Assembly: GCA_025352565.1 (NCBI GenBank)
Contig: JANXTF010000119.1
Location: 1-43,619 of the forward strand
Reading direction: 5' to 3'
Length of the DNA: 43,619 bases
DNA from: Rhodospirillales bacterium
GTDB taxonomy: Bacteria > Pseudomonadota > Alphaproteobacteria > Acetobacterales > Acetobacteraceae
Shown here: positions 24,012 to 33,140 of the stretch, piece by piece
Layout: each line of letters opens with the position of its first letter
Position numbering within the stretch: position 1 is the first letter of the stretch
The notes under the pieces: generated by a model
Seen by the model: the letters and a program-made list of their open reading frames with translations, nothing else
Databases searched by the model: none
What the model was told of the DNA's origin: nothing
Made by a program: the position numbers and the translations under genes

Positions 24012-24847
24012 ACGTCGCAAGCGGCTACAACTTCGCGTATCTCGACGAGCAGACCAAGCGCATGATCCGCCGTGCGATATTGAAAGCGGTGGCGATCCCA
24101 GGCCATCAGGTCCCGTTCGGCAGCCGCGAGATGCCGTTGCCATATGGCTGGGGCACCGGCGGCATCCAGGTGACGGCGGCCGTGCTGGGACGCGACGATG
24201 TGCTGAAGGTGATCGACCAGGGGGCGGACGACACCACGAACGCCGTCTCGATCCGGCGCTTCTTCGCACGCACGGCGGGTGTGGCGACCACGACACATAC
24301 CGCCGAGGCGACCGTGATCCAGACGCGGCACCGCATTCCCGAGACCGCGCTGCGTCAAGACCAGATCATCGTCTATCAGGTGCCGCAGCCCGAGCCGCTG
24401 TCGCGCCTGGAACCGAGTCGCGAGGAGACGCGGCGGATGCACGCGCTCGCCGATTATGGGCTCATGCATGTGAAACTGTATGAGGACATCACGCGCTTCG
24501 GCCATGTCTCGATCAGCTACGACTACCCGGTGATGGTCGATGGCCGCTATCTGATGGCGCCGAGTCCGATCCCCGCGTTCGACAATCCCAAGATGGATCG
24601 CATGGCCGCCTTGCAGCTTTTTGGTGCGGGACGCGAGAAGCGGATCTATGCCGTGCCACCCTACACCAGTGTCAGAAGCCTCGATTTCGACGACCACGAA
24701 TTCCGCGCCTCCCGCGCGCCCCATGCGTGCCTCCTGTGCGGCGCGACGGACAGCTACCTCGACGAAGTGGTGATCGACGACCAGGGGGGGCGGATGTTCG
24801 TGTGTTCCGACACGGATCATTGCGAGGGACGCCGCGATGGAACATGA
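24008..24847 (+). CDS. phnJ: C-P lyase catalytic subunit PhnJ (radical SAM)
   Basis: This 279-residue enzyme cleaves the C-P bond of ribose 1-phosphonate 5-phosphate using S-adenosylmethionine and a 4Fe-4S cluster. The cysteines CLLC (241, 244), Cys266 and Cys272 in CSDTDHC fall at the same numbers as the cluster and catalytic cysteines reported for the E. coli protein. The N-terminus YNFAYLDEQTKRMIRRAILKA and LPYGWGTGGIQVTAA are also diagnostic. The last codons overlap phnK by 11 bases. Confidence 0.97.
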   Translation: MNVASGYNFAYLDEQTKRMIRRAILKAVAIPGHQVPFGSREMPLPYGWGTGGIQVTAAVLGRDDVLKVIDQGADDTTNAVSIRRFFARTAGVATTTHTAEATVIQTRHRIPETALRQDQIIVYQVPQPEPLSRLEPSREETRRMHALADYGLMHVKLYEDITRFGHVSISYDYPVMVDGRYLMAPSPIPAFDNPKMDRMAALQLFGAGREKRIYAVPPYTSVRSLDFDDHEFRASRAPHACLLCGATDSYLDEVVIDDQGGRMFVCSDTDHCEGRRDGT

Positions 24848-25613
24848 CACGCTGCTTTCGGCGCGCGGCCTGACGCTGCATTTCGGCGCGACGCCGGCAT
24901 TGGTCGATGTGGACGCCGATCTGTGGCCGGGCGAGGTGCTCGCCGTCGTCGGTGAGTCCGGTTCCGGAAAATCCACGCTGCTGAACGTGCTGTCGGGGCG
25001 GCTGGCGCCGGATGCCGGCGTGGCGTGGTACCGCGATCCGGCGGGCGCCCTGCACGACATCCACGCGATGCCGGCGCCTGCGCTCAGGACTCTGCACCGC
25101 TCCGATTGGGGCTTCGTGCATCAGAACCCCCGCGAGAATCTGCGCATGGCCGTGACCGCCGGCGGCAATGTGGGAGAGCGGCTGATGGCGCGGGGATCGC
25201 GTCATTACGGCGACATCCGTGCCGCGGCGATCTCGTGGCTGGAACAGGTGGAGATCGACGCCGATCGCGTGGACGACCTGCCGCGCACATTCAGCGGCGG
25301 GATGCTGCAACGATTGCAGATCGCCCGCACGCTGGTGACGCATCCGCGCCTGGTGTTCATGGACGAACCCACCGGCGGGCTCGATGTTTCGGTGCAGGCG
25401 CGGTTGCTGGATCTGATCCGGGGGCTGGTGCGGCGTCTGGGGATCGCGGCGGTCCTGGTGACGCACGATCTGGCGGTGGCACGTCTGCTGGCCCACCGCA
25501 TCATGGTGATGCAGCGCGGCCGGGTGGTGGAAAGCGGACTGACCGACCGCGTGCTGGACGATCCGCGGCATGCCTATACGCAGCTGCTGGTGAGTTCGGT
25601 GTTGGGGGCTTGA
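24837..25613 (+). CDS. phnK: C-P lyase-associated ATPase PhnK
   Basis: This 258-residue ABC-type ATPase binds the C-P lyase core complex rather than a membrane permease. It has Walker A GESGSGKST, the PhnK-type segment SDWGFVHQNPRENLRM, signature FSGGMLQRLQIAR and Walker B LVFMDEPTGGLDVS. It starts inside phnJ and is followed after five bases by phnL. Confidence 0.95.
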   Translation: MEHDTLLSARGLTLHFGATPALVDVDADLWPGEVLAVVGESGSGKSTLLNVLSGRLAPDAGVAWYRDPAGALHDIHAMPAPALRTLHRSDWGFVHQNPRENLRMAVTAGGNVGERLMARGSRHYGDIRAAAISWLEQVEIDADRVDDLPRTFSGGMLQRLQIARTLVTHPRLVFMDEPTGGLDVSVQARLLDLIRGLVRRLGIAAVLVTHDLAVARLLAHRIMVMQRGRVVESGLTDRVLDDPRHAYTQLLVSSVLGA

Positions 25614-25618
25614 GGACG

Positions 25619-26290
25619 ATGCTCGAAGTGACCGGGCTCGCCAAGGCCTTCACCCTACACCTGCAGGCCGGTCTGCGCATCCGCGTGCTCGCGCATGTCG
25701 ATCTGCGTGTCGATGCCGGCCAGTGCCTGGCGCTGGTGGGGCCGTCGGGTGCCGGCAAGTCCACCCTGTTGCGCAGCCTGTACGGCAATTACGGCGCCGA
25801 TAGCGGGCAGATCCGCGTCCGCCATGGCGACGATATCGTCGATCTTGCCGCCGCATCGCCGCGCGTTGTGGTGGACATCCGCGCGCGCACCATCGGCTAT
25901 GTCAGCCAGTTCCTGCGCGTGGTGCCGCGCGTGGCCGCGATCGACATCGTGGCGGAAGCGGCGTCTGGCGATAGGCGTGCGCGGGCCGCGGCACTGCTGT
26001 CCCGCCTGAACATCCCGGCGCGGCTCCATGCCCTGCCGCCGGCGACGTTCTCGGGTGGGGAACAGCAGCGGGTGAACCTCGCGCGCGGGTTCATCGGCGG
26101 CCATCCGGTCCTGCTGCTCGACGAGCCGACCGCAAGCCTCGACGACGCCAACCGCGACATCGTGATCGCGATGATCCTCGAAGCCAAGGCCGCCGGCACC
26201 GCGATCGTCGGCATCTTTCACGACACCGAAGTGCGTGACGCGGTGGCGGACCTTCGGTATCACGTCGCACCCATCCAGGACGCCGCATGA
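25619..26290 (+). CDS. phnL: C-P lyase-associated ATPase PhnL
   Basis: This 223-residue ABC-type ATPase probably acts with PhnK on the core complex. Visible are Walker A GPSGAGKSTLLRSLYGNY, the PhnL-typical TIGYVSQFLRVVPRV, signature FSGGEQQRVNLAR and Walker B VLLLDEPTASLD. A GAGGA ribosome binding site overlaps the phnK stop. The stop overlaps the second phnM start (ATGA). Confidence 0.95.
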   Translation: MLEVTGLAKAFTLHLQAGLRIRVLAHVDLRVDAGQCLALVGPSGAGKSTLLRSLYGNYGADSGQIRVRHGDDIVDLAAASPRVVVDIRARTIGYVSQFLRVVPRVAAIDIVAEAASGDRRARAAALLSRLNIPARLHALPPATFSGGEQQRVNLARGFIGGHPVLLLDEPTASLDDANRDIVIAMILEAKAAGTAIVGIFHDTEVRDAVADLRYHVAPIQDAA

Positions 26291-27423
26291 CCCACACCAT
26301 CCTGACCAACGCGACGCTCGTTCTGCGCGACCGCGTCCTGCATGGCACCGTCGTGATGGACGGAAACAATATTGTCGAGGTCGGCGATGCCGTCTCGTAC
26401 GCGCCGGGTGCCATCGACCTCGATGGCGACATGCTGTTCCCGGGCGTGGTCGATCTGCACACCGACAACCTGGAGCGCCAGGTGCAGCCGCGCCTGAACG
26501 CGCGTTGGCCATCGCGTTCGGCGATGCTGGCGCACGACGCGCAATGCGCCGTGGCGGGCGTGACCACGGTGTTCGACGCGCTGTGCCTGGGCGATCTCGG
26601 CTTCGAGACGGAGCGGCTGAGAACCTTCCGGGACGGCGTCGCCGATCTCGATGCGCTCGGCGACACCGGCCTGATGAAGAGCGAGCATTTCCTGCATCTG
26701 CGCTGCGAGATGCCGGCATCCGACGTGATCGAACTGGTCGATCCGGTGGCCGACCACCCGCTGGTGCGGATGGTGAGCCTGATGGACCATAGCCCCGGCG
26801 TGGGCCAGTACGCCAACATGGACCGCTATCGCGCGCTGCGCCGCAAGGAGAACATTGCCGATGCGACGATCGAGCGGCGCATCGAGGAACTCACCGCGCA
26901 GCGCGCGCGGCTGCGCGACCCGAACCGGCGTGCGCTGCTGGCGCGCGTGGCCGGATTGCCGATCGTCCTGGCGAGCCACGACGATCGCACGGCCGAGGAG
27001 ATCGCTGAAAACATCGCCGACGGCATCAAGATCAGTGAATTTCCGGTGACAATGGAGGCGGCGCTGGCGGCGCGCGCGGGCGGCATGGAGGTGATCGCGG
27101 GTGCTCCCAACATCGTGCGCGGCGGCTCGCATTCCGGCAACGTGTCGGCGGCCGAACTGGTGCGCGCGGATGCGGTCGATGCGTTCGCGTCGGACTACGT
27201 GCCCGCAAGCCTGGTGGAGGCGGCGTTCCTGTGCGTGGCCGATACCGTCATCAGCCTGCCCGACGCGATCGCGCTGGTGACCGACCGGCCGGCGCGGATG
27301 GCCGGATTGCACGATCGGGGGCGGATCGAGGTCAGCCTGCGCGCCGATTTCGTGCGCGTGCGGGTGCATGAGGGCTTGCCCGTGGTACGCGCGGTCTGGC
27401 GCGCGGGCGAGCGGGTGGCGTGA
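26287..27423 (+). CDS. phnM: Alpha-D-ribose 1-methylphosphonate 5-triphosphate diphosphatase PhnM, operon copy
   Basis: This 378-residue amidohydrolase has the same length as E. coli PhnM. It has the classical metal site DLHTDNLERQVQPR, then GVTTVFDALCLGD, LASHDDRTAEEI and APNIVRGGSHSGN. It removes pyrophosphate from the triphosphate intermediate before PhnJ acts. It lies between phnL and the 2H-phosphoesterase gene with four-base overlaps on both sides. A second, dissimilar PhnM is encoded next to phnF. Confidence 0.95.
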   Translation: MTHTILTNATLVLRDRVLHGTVVMDGNNIVEVGDAVSYAPGAIDLDGDMLFPGVVDLHTDNLERQVQPRLNARWPSRSAMLAHDAQCAVAGVTTVFDALCLGDLGFETERLRTFRDGVADLDALGDTGLMKSEHFLHLRCEMPASDVIELVDPVADHPLVRMVSLMDHSPGVGQYANMDRYRALRRKENIADATIERRIEELTAQRARLRDPNRRALLARVAGLPIVLASHDDRTAEEIAENIADGIKISEFPVTMEAALAARAGGMEVIAGAPNIVRGGSHSGNVSAAELVRADAVDAFASDYVPASLVEAAFLCVADTVISLPDAIALVTDRPARMAGLHDRGRIEVSLRADFVRVRVHEGLPVVRAVWRAGERVA

Positions 27424-28097
27424 CACGGCGGGTCGCGCTGTACTACGCGCCGGCGACGTCCGATCCGCTGTGGTCGTTGGGTGCGCGTTGGTTGGGGCGT
27501 GATCCGGACAGCAATGCGCCGGTGCCGCAGCCGGCGGTGCCTGGCATTGCGGAGGCGACCGCCGATCCGCGCGGCTATGGGTTCCACGCGACGCTGAAAC
27601 CCCCGATGCGGCTGCGTGCGGGAACGCGGTGGGCCGATGTGCTGCGCGCGGTGGACGAGGTCGCGGCGGGCATCGCGCCGTTCGACATGCCGCCGCTCGC
27701 GGTGGCCGATCTGCTTGGGTTCCTGGCCGTGCGCGAGACGGTGCCGAGCGTGGCGTTGCAGGCGCTTTCGGATGCCTGCGTCGCGGGCGTGGACGCGCTT
27801 CGCGAACCGGCGGATGCGGCGGAGTTGGCGCGGCGGCGGCGGGGCGGGTTGGCGCCCGCGCATGAGGCGATGCTGACGCGGTGGGGCTATCCCTATGTCT
27901 TCGCGACGTGGTTTTTCCACATGACGCTGACACGGCGTCTGAGCGCGGAGGAACACGCGATTTTCCGCCCGGCCGCCGAGTCGCATTTGGTGCCGGCATT
28001 GCGACAAACGCGGCGCGTCGAGGATATTTGCCTGTTCACCCAGAGCGAACCCGGCGCCGCCTTCATCCTGGCGGACCGGGTTCCCCTCAGCGGCTGA
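27420..28097 (+). CDS. DUF1045 2H-phosphoesterase-like phosphonate-operon protein
   Basis: This 225-residue protein is of the DUF1045 family often found at the end of phn operons. Two HxT motifs, His56-Thr58 in YGFHATLKPP and His167-Thr169 in FFHMTLTRR, mark it as a 2H phosphoesterase, a fold that opens cyclic phosphodiesters. The C-P lyase product is a 1,2-cyclic ribose phosphate, normally opened by PhnP, and no phnP is seen here. I infer that this protein may fill that step. The start is a GTG overlapping the phnM stop. The gene ends one base before the convergent serA. Confidence 0.85.
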   Translation: MTRRVALYYAPATSDPLWSLGARWLGRDPDSNAPVPQPAVPGIAEATADPRGYGFHATLKPPMRLRAGTRWADVLRAVDEVAAGIAPFDMPPLAVADLLGFLAVRETVPSVALQALSDACVAGVDALREPADAAELARRRRGGLAPAHEAMLTRWGYPYVFATWFFHMTLTRRLSAEEHAIFRPAAESHLVPALRQTRRVEDICLFTQSEPGAAFILADRVPLSG

Positions 28098-28098
28098 T

Positions 28099-29685
28099 CT
28101 AGAAGTTCAGCGGCGTGGCCTGCACCACCAGCGGCAGCGTGCGGACCATGGCCAGCACGTCCTCCGGCACCGGCTCGTCCACCGACACGAGACAGATCGC
28201 ATCGCCGCCCGCCTCGGCGCGGCCGAGGTGGAAGGTGGCGATGTTGATGCCGGCGCCGGCGAGCGTGGCGCCGAAGCGGCCGATGAAGCCGGGGCGGTCC
28301 TGGTTCGTGACGTAAAGCATGTGGCGGCCGAAATCCGCCTCGATCTTGATGTCCTTGATCTCGACGATGCGCGGCCGGGAGCCCGCGAACAGCGTGCCGG
28401 CGACCGAGCGGGTCTGCTGGTCGGTGACGACGGTCACGCGGATCAGCGTTTGGTATTCGCTCGGCCGTTCATGCACCGTTTCGGCCACGTCGATGCCGCG
28501 CTCGCGTGCCAGCACCGGGGCGTTGACCATGTTGACGCCGGCCATGACCGGGGCGAGCAGGCCAGCGAGCACGGCGGCGGTGAGCGGTTTGTGGTTCAGT
28601 TCAGCGGCATGGCCCTCGTACTCGATGACGATGCGGCGGATGACGCCCTCGCGGGACTGTACCTGCTGGCCGGCGAAGGCGCCGAGCTGGCGGGACAGTT
28701 CCATGTAGGGTTTCAAACGCGGCGCATCCTCGGCCGAGACCACGGCCATGTTGATCGCGTTCGCCACAGCGCCGGTCAGCAGGAAGTCGCTCATCTGGTC
28801 GGCGACCTGCAAGGCCACGTTCTCCTGCGCCTCGGCGGTGGCCGCCCCCAGATGGGGGGTGCAGACCACGTTTTCGAGGCCGAACAGCGGGCTGTCGGTG
28901 GCGGGTTCAGTCTCGAACACGTCGAGGGCCGCACCCGCGACGTTGCCCGATGTCACCGCATCGGCCAGCGCCGCCTCGTCGATCAGGCCGCCGCGCGCGC
29001 AGTTGATGATGCGCACGCCCTTTTTCGTGCGCACCAGCGTCTCGCGCGACAGGATGTTGCGCGTGGCGTCAGTCAGCGGCGTGTGCAGCGTGATGACGTC
29101 GGCGCGGGAGATCAGCGCGTCCAGCTCGACCTTCTCGACGCCAAGCTCCAGCGCGCGGGTTTCGGTCAGGTACGGATCATAGGCGATCACGCGCATCTTC
29201 AGGCCATGCGCGCGGTCCGCCACGATGGAGCCGATGTTGCCGCAGCCGATCAGGCCGAGGGTCTTGCCGGTGAGTTCCACGCCCATGAAGCGGTTCTTCT
29301 CCCACTTGCCGGCCTTGGTGGAGGCGCTGGCTTCGGGGATCTGACGGGCGAGCGCGAACATCATGGCGATGGCGTGCTCGGCCGTGGTGATGGCGTTGCC
29401 GTATGGGGTGTTCATCACCACCACGCCGCGCGCGGTAGCCGATTTCACGTCGACGTTGTCCACGCCGATGCCGGCGCGGCCGACCACCTTGAGGCGCGGG
29501 GCGGCGTCGAGCAGTTCCTTGGTGACCTTGGTGGCGGAGCGGATGGCGAGTCCGTCATACTCGCCGATGATCGCGCGCAGCTCGGCGGGCGACAGGCCGG
29601 TTTTGACATCCACCTCGATCCCGCGCGTGCGGAAAATCTCGATGGCGGCGGGGGAAAGCTTGTCGCTGATGAGAACCTTGGGCAT
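28099..29685 (-). CDS. serA: D-3-phosphoglycerate dehydrogenase
   Basis: This 528-residue NAD-dependent enzyme catalyses the first step of serine synthesis. The substrate domain begins MPKVLISDKLS, the Rossmann motif is GLIGCGNIGSIVADR, and RGGLIDE and CTPHLGAATAEAQ carry active-site residues. After about residue 315 come the intervening ASB domain and a C-terminal ACT domain (YVTNQDRPGFIG), the long form that is often serine-regulated. GGAG precedes the ATG. It follows serC by five bases, so the two are one operon. Confidence 0.96.
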   Translation of the reverse strand: MPKVLISDKLSPAAIEIFRTRGIEVDVKTGLSPAELRAIIGEYDGLAIRSATKVTKELLDAAPRLKVVGRAGIGVDNVDVKSATARGVVVMNTPYGNAITTAEHAIAMMFALARQIPEASASTKAGKWEKNRFMGVELTGKTLGLIGCGNIGSIVADRAHGLKMRVIAYDPYLTETRALELGVEKVELDALISRADVITLHTPLTDATRNILSRETLVRTKKGVRIINCARGGLIDEAALADAVTSGNVAGAALDVFETEPATDSPLFGLENVVCTPHLGAATAEAQENVALQVADQMSDFLLTGAVANAINMAVVSAEDAPRLKPYMELSRQLGAFAGQQVQSREGVIRRIVIEYEGHAAELNHKPLTAAVLAGLLAPVMAGVNMVNAPVLARERGIDVAETVHERPSEYQTLIRVTVVTDQQTRSVAGTLFAGSRPRIVEIKDIKIEADFGRHMLYVTNQDRPGFIGRFGATLAGAGINIATFHLGRAEAGGDAICLVSVDEPVPEDVLAMVRTLPLVVQATPLNF

Positions 29686-29690
29686 TCGAT

Positions 29691-30878
29691 CTACTCCGCT
29701 GCCGCTTTGGAAGTGTGACGCGCCGCGACATTCGCGTGCGCCCAATCCAGCCACGGCAGCAGCGCCGCAATGTCGGATGTCTTGATCGTGGCGCCGGCCC
29801 AGATGCGCAGGCCCGGCGGGGCGTCGCGATAGCTCGCGATGTCGTAGGCGACGTGCTCCTTCTCCAGCAGCCCCGCGATGTCTTTCGCGGCCGCCGCCTG
29901 ACCGTCTGGCGGCAGCGCGGCGAACCAGGGTGCGGTGATCTTGAGGCAGATCGAGGTGCAGGAACGCGAGGCGGGATCGGTCGCGAGAAAGCCGGCCCAG
30001 TCCGAGTGCTCGACCCAGGCGGCGACGGCGGCGAGGTTGGCCTCGCTGCGGGCGATGAGCGCGTGCAGGCCGCCGATGCCTTCGGCCCAGCGCAGGCCGT
30101 CCAGCGCGTCCTCGACACAGAGCATCGACGGCGTGTTGATCGTCTCGCCCTTGAACACGCCCTCTGCCAGTTTGCCGCCCGAGGTGAGGCGGAAGATCTT
30201 CGGCAGCGGCCATGCGGGCTTGTAGGTCAGCAGCCGCTCGATCGCGCGCGGCGACAGCGCCAGCATCCCGTGCGCCGCCTCGCCGCCCAGCGCCTTCTGC
30301 CAGGACCAGGTGACGACATCGAGTTTCGCGAATGGCAGGTCCATCGCGAAGGCGGCCGAGGTGGCATCGCAGATCACGAGGCCCTCGCGGACGTCGGAAA
30401 TCCAGTCGCCGTTCGGGATGCGGACGCCCGAAGTGGTGCCGTTCCAGGCCAGCACGACGTCATGCGCGGGGTTCACCGCGGCGAGGTCGGGCAGCGCGCC
30501 GTACGGAGCGGCAAGCACGCGGGCATCGGCGAGCTTCAACTGCTTGACGACGTCTGTGGCCCAGGCTTCGGAGAAGCTCTCGAAGGCGAGGATATCGACC
30601 GGCCGCGCGCCGAGCAGCGACCACATCGCCATCTCGATGGCCCCGGTGTCGGAGCCGGGCACGATGGCAACACGCCAATCGGGCGGCAGGCCAAGCAGCG
30701 CGTGCGAGCGGGTGATGACTTCGGCGAGCCGGGCCTTGGGGCCTTTCGCCCGATGGCTGCGGCCCAGCAGCGCGCCCTCGAGGGCAGCGATCGTCCAGCC
30801 AGGGCGCTTGGCGCAGGGGCCGGAGGAAAAATCCGGATTGGCCGGACGCGAATCCGGAGCGGCGGTGGCGAGTGCCAT
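29691..30878 (-). CDS. serC: Phosphoserine aminotransferase (alphaproteobacterial type)
   Basis: This 395-residue PLP enzyme converts 3-phosphohydroxypyruvate to phosphoserine. The start has [15 protein letters not shown], the PLP-lysine lies in [15 protein letters not shown], and [18 protein letters not shown] is typical of the long alphaproteobacterial SerC. A strong GGGAGAG ribosome binding site lies 7 bases before the ATG and can pair into a hairpin in the leader. It is the first gene of the serC-serA operon. Confidence 0.95.
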   Translation of the reverse strand: MALATAAPDSRPANPDFSSGPCAKRPGWTIAALEGALLGRSHRAKGPKARLAEVITRSHALLGLPPDWRVAIVPGSDTGAIEMAMWSLLGARPVDILAFESFSEAWATDVVKQLKLADARVLAAPYGALPDLAAVNPAHDVVLAWNGTTSGVRIPNGDWISDVREGLVICDATSAAFAMDLPFAKLDVVTWSWQKALGGEAAHGMLALSPRAIERLLTYKPAWPLPKIFRLTSGGKLAEGVFKGETINTPSMLCVEDALDGLRWAEGIGGLHALIARSEANLAAVAAWVEHSDWAGFLATDPASRSCTSICLKITAPWFAALPPDGQAAAAKDIAGLLEKEHVAYDIASYRDAPPGLRIWAGATIKTSDIAALLPWLDWAHANVAARHTSKAAAE

Positions 30879-30885
30879 GTTTGGC

Positions 30886-30923
30886 TCTCCCTTTCAGAAG
30901 AGAAGCGCCCCGGTGGGGGGGCG
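30886..30923 (-). promoter_or_regulatory. Structured leader of serC (candidate serC RNA motif)
   Basis: Reading the minus strand, a strong hairpin CGCCCC / GGGGCG (30906-30923) is followed at once by a second one. In the second, TCTCTT pairs with GGGAGA (30886-30903), which is the serC ribosome binding site. Masking of that site by an adjacent hairpin is what is expected of a translational switch. A conserved cis-regulatory RNA upstream of serC has been described in alphaproteobacteria, and the position fits. My assignment rests on layout, not on a covariance match. Confidence 0.5.
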
Positions 30924-31056
30924 TGGCCCGCGGCTCTCGTAGCGCGGGGTGTAACCGAACTCAAGCCCCGCGCGGTCGCCCGGCTCGATACCGGGGGCAA
31001 GGGAGAAGTGCGATTTCCACAGCAGCGAATCCCGGCCGCTTTGCTATATTGGCGCC

Positions 31057-32082
31057 ATGGTGGACACTCTGGGAAATGGCCCGAAACGGGGGTACGGCAA
31101 TTTTGACCTGTTGCGCGTTCTGGCCGGCCTTGCGCTCATCTACGGCAACGGTCTGATCCTGACGGGGGGGCCGCCGAGTGCGCTTTGGGCGGCGCCGGGC
31201 TCGCGCTTCGGCATCGACATGATGTTCGCCATCAGCGGCTTCCTCGTCGCCGGCAGCTGGCTGGCGCGGCCGGGGGCGGTGGGGTTCGCGGCGAGGCGGA
31301 TGCTGCGCATATGGCCGGGGCTGGCGGTCTGCGTCCTGGTGACCGTGGCCGTGATCGGGCCGCTGGGGACGCACATGCCGGAAGCGGCTTATGCGCGACA
31401 CGGCATGACGCATGACTACCTGAAGAACATGGTGTTCATCGAGCGCCTTTGGCTGCCCGATACCTTTCGGGGCCAGCCATGGGTCGGCACGGTCAACCCG
31501 ATGCTCTGGACGCTTGGCCCCGGTCTGCTGGCCAGCCTCGCCTTGCCCGCGCTCGGACTGCTTCCAGAACGCCTCCGGGTGAGCACTCTGGTGACCGCTG
31601 CCGCGATCTGCGGCCTTGCCGCGTTCGCCTGGCCGGCGCGCGCCCAGGTCCTGATCGAATTGCCGTTCTTCCTCATGGGCGCCGCCTGGCGGGTGCATTC
31701 CGGGCGGCGGGACGGCGTGTTCCGCGCCGATCTCGCGATGCTGCTGTTCGCCGGCAACTGGGTCGTCGCCACTTGGCTCGACCGCTGGAACATCGTGTTG
31801 GAATGGGTGAGCCTGCCCTACATGCTGGCCTGCTTCGGCCGCATGACGGCGCCTGGCATCGGCAAGTTCGGGCGCTGGGGCAACCCGGCCTATGGGCTGT
31901 TTCTCTACGCGTTCCCGGTCCAGCAGCTGATCGTGGCGCGCTGGCCGGATTGTCCACACCCGATCCTGCTATGCGCCGCCATCTCGCTCGTTGCGGGATA
32001 CGCCTCGTGGCATCTGGTGGAACGTCCGGTGCTGGATTGGGCTGCCCGTCCGATGCGGCGACTCGCGGCGGCGATGCCTTGA
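31057..32082 (+). CDS. Acyltransferase-3 family membrane protein, probably catalytically degenerate
   Basis: This 341-residue protein has many membrane spans of the acyltransferase-3 (OafA/YrhL) fold, aligning along its length with the protein encoded next. The conserved N-terminal motif is present as NFDLLRVLAGLALIYGNG, but the catalytic His is Asn31. The segment matching LWSLLPEF reads LWTLGPGL, with Gly156 for the usual Glu. Both residues regarded as needed for acyl transfer are lost. There is no clear ribosome binding site; TATATT lies seven bases before the ATG, so the mRNA may be leaderless. It may act as a partner of the intact paralogue. Its stop overlaps the TTG start of the next gene. 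Confidence 0.8.
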   Translation: MVDTLGNGPKRGYGNFDLLRVLAGLALIYGNGLILTGGPPSALWAAPGSRFGIDMMFAISGFLVAGSWLARPGAVGFAARRMLRIWPGLAVCVLVTVAVIGPLGTHMPEAAYARHGMTHDYLKNMVFIERLWLPDTFRGQPWVGTVNPMLWTLGPGLLASLALPALGLLPERLRVSTLVTAAAICGLAAFAWPARAQVLIELPFFLMGAAWRVHSGRRDGVFRADLAMLLFAGNWVVATWLDRWNIVLEWVSLPYMLACFGRMTAPGIGKFGRWGNPAYGLFLYAFPVQQLIVARWPDCPHPILLCAAISLVAGYASWHLVERPVLDWAARPMRRLAAAMP

Positions 32083-33131
32083 ACCGGCGCAACAATTTCG
32101 ATTTCCTTCGGCTGGCCGCGGCACTCATGGTGGTGCATGGCCATGGCTGGGTCCTGTCCGGCGGCGTCGGCCCCGGCCTGTGGGGCGTGCCGTTCGCGCG
32201 CGTCGGACTCGACGTGTTCTTCAGCATCAGCGGCTACCTGGTCACCGGAAGCTGGGACCGCACGCCGCGCCTGGCCGGCTTCCTGGCCAAGCGCGCCCGC
32301 CGCATCTTCCCCGGCCTGATTGCCTGCGTCGTCGCCACCATCCTCATCGTCGGCCCGCTCGCCACGCGCCTGCAACTGGGGGTGTATTTCGCGAGCCCTG
32401 AAACCTGGAGCTATCTCCAGAACATCGCGCTGCATCTGAAGCTTACCTTGCCCGGCACGTTCGAGGCCTCGCCCGAGGCGGGTGCGGTCAACGGCTCGCT
32501 GTGGAGCCTGCTGCCGGAATTCGCCTGCTACCTCACCGTGCCGCTGCTCGCGGCCTGCTTCGCGCGCGGCCGCATCGCCAGCCGTGTGGCGACGCTCGGC
32601 GTGCTGGCGGCGCTGATCGGCGGCGCGGGGCTTTATCTGTTCGAGTTCCATCGCGGCCCATCGATCCAGGGCTATGGGGTCGATCTGAAATACGCGCTGG
32701 TGGAGGTGCCGTTCTTTTTCGTGGGCGGTGCGCTGGCCCTGCTGGAGCCGCGTGTGGCCGGGCTGTGGCGCGCCGATTTCTGCCTCGCCTTCTTCACGCT
32801 GAACTACGCGATCACCGCCTGGCTCGGCTCGTGGAACATCCCATTCGAATGGTTCACGCTGCCCTACATGGCGATTTGCTTCGGCCGCATGTCGCTGCCG
32901 CTGGTGCGCGATGCGGGGCGGTTCGGGGATCTGTCCTACGGCATGTATCTGTACGCGTTCCCGATCCAGCAGCTGATGCTCACCTTGTGGCCGGGCCACC
33001 CCTATCCGGTGCTGGCCTGCGTGGCCATGACCGCAGGCGTCGCGTGGCTGTCATGGCATCTGATCGAGCGCCCGGCGCTGCACGGTTTGCGGGGCGGACG
33101 GGCGGGCGCCGCGCTGGCGCCCGCCCAATAG
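32079..33131 (+). CDS. Acyltransferase-3 family membrane protein (O-acyltransferase)
   Basis: This 350-residue multi-span inner-membrane acyltransferase probably modifies a surface polysaccharide. The motif NNFDFLRLAAALMVVHGHG keeps the His (His22) and LWSLLPEF keeps the Glu (Glu147). Family features such as FFSISGYLVTGSW and RRIFPGL follow. The only good start is TTG at 32079, overlapping the preceding stop (TTGA). The tandem copy before it has lost both key residues. An O-antigen-ligase-like gene follows after nine bases, so a glycan role is likely; the acyl group and the target sugar are unknown. Confidence 0.87.
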   Translation: MNRRNNFDFLRLAAALMVVHGHGWVLSGGVGPGLWGVPFARVGLDVFFSISGYLVTGSWDRTPRLAGFLAKRARRIFPGLIACVVATILIVGPLATRLQLGVYFASPETWSYLQNIALHLKLTLPGTFEASPEAGAVNGSLWSLLPEFACYLTVPLLAACFARGRIASRVATLGVLAALIGGAGLYLFEFHRGPSIQGYGVDLKYALVEVPFFFVGGALALLEPRVAGLWRADFCLAFFTLNYAITAWLGSWNIPFEWFTLPYMAICFGRMSLPLVRDAGRFGDLSYGMYLYAFPIQQLMLTLWPGHPYPVLACVAMTAGVAWLSWHLIERPALHGLRGGRAGAALAPAQ

Positions 33132-33140
33132 GGAGGCTTC

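Noticed and set aside
30894-31040. A minus-strand reading frame in the serC leader ending GPRPPTGALLF and looking coding-like
   Set aside because: It has no ATG, GTG or TTG after the upstream stop, and the sequence is better explained by hairpins masking the serC ribosome binding site.
31014-31050. Promoter for the first acyltransferase gene (TTTCCA and TATATT)
   Set aside because: The spacer is about 25 bases; only the TATATT near the ATG is suggestive, and it is mentioned under that gene.
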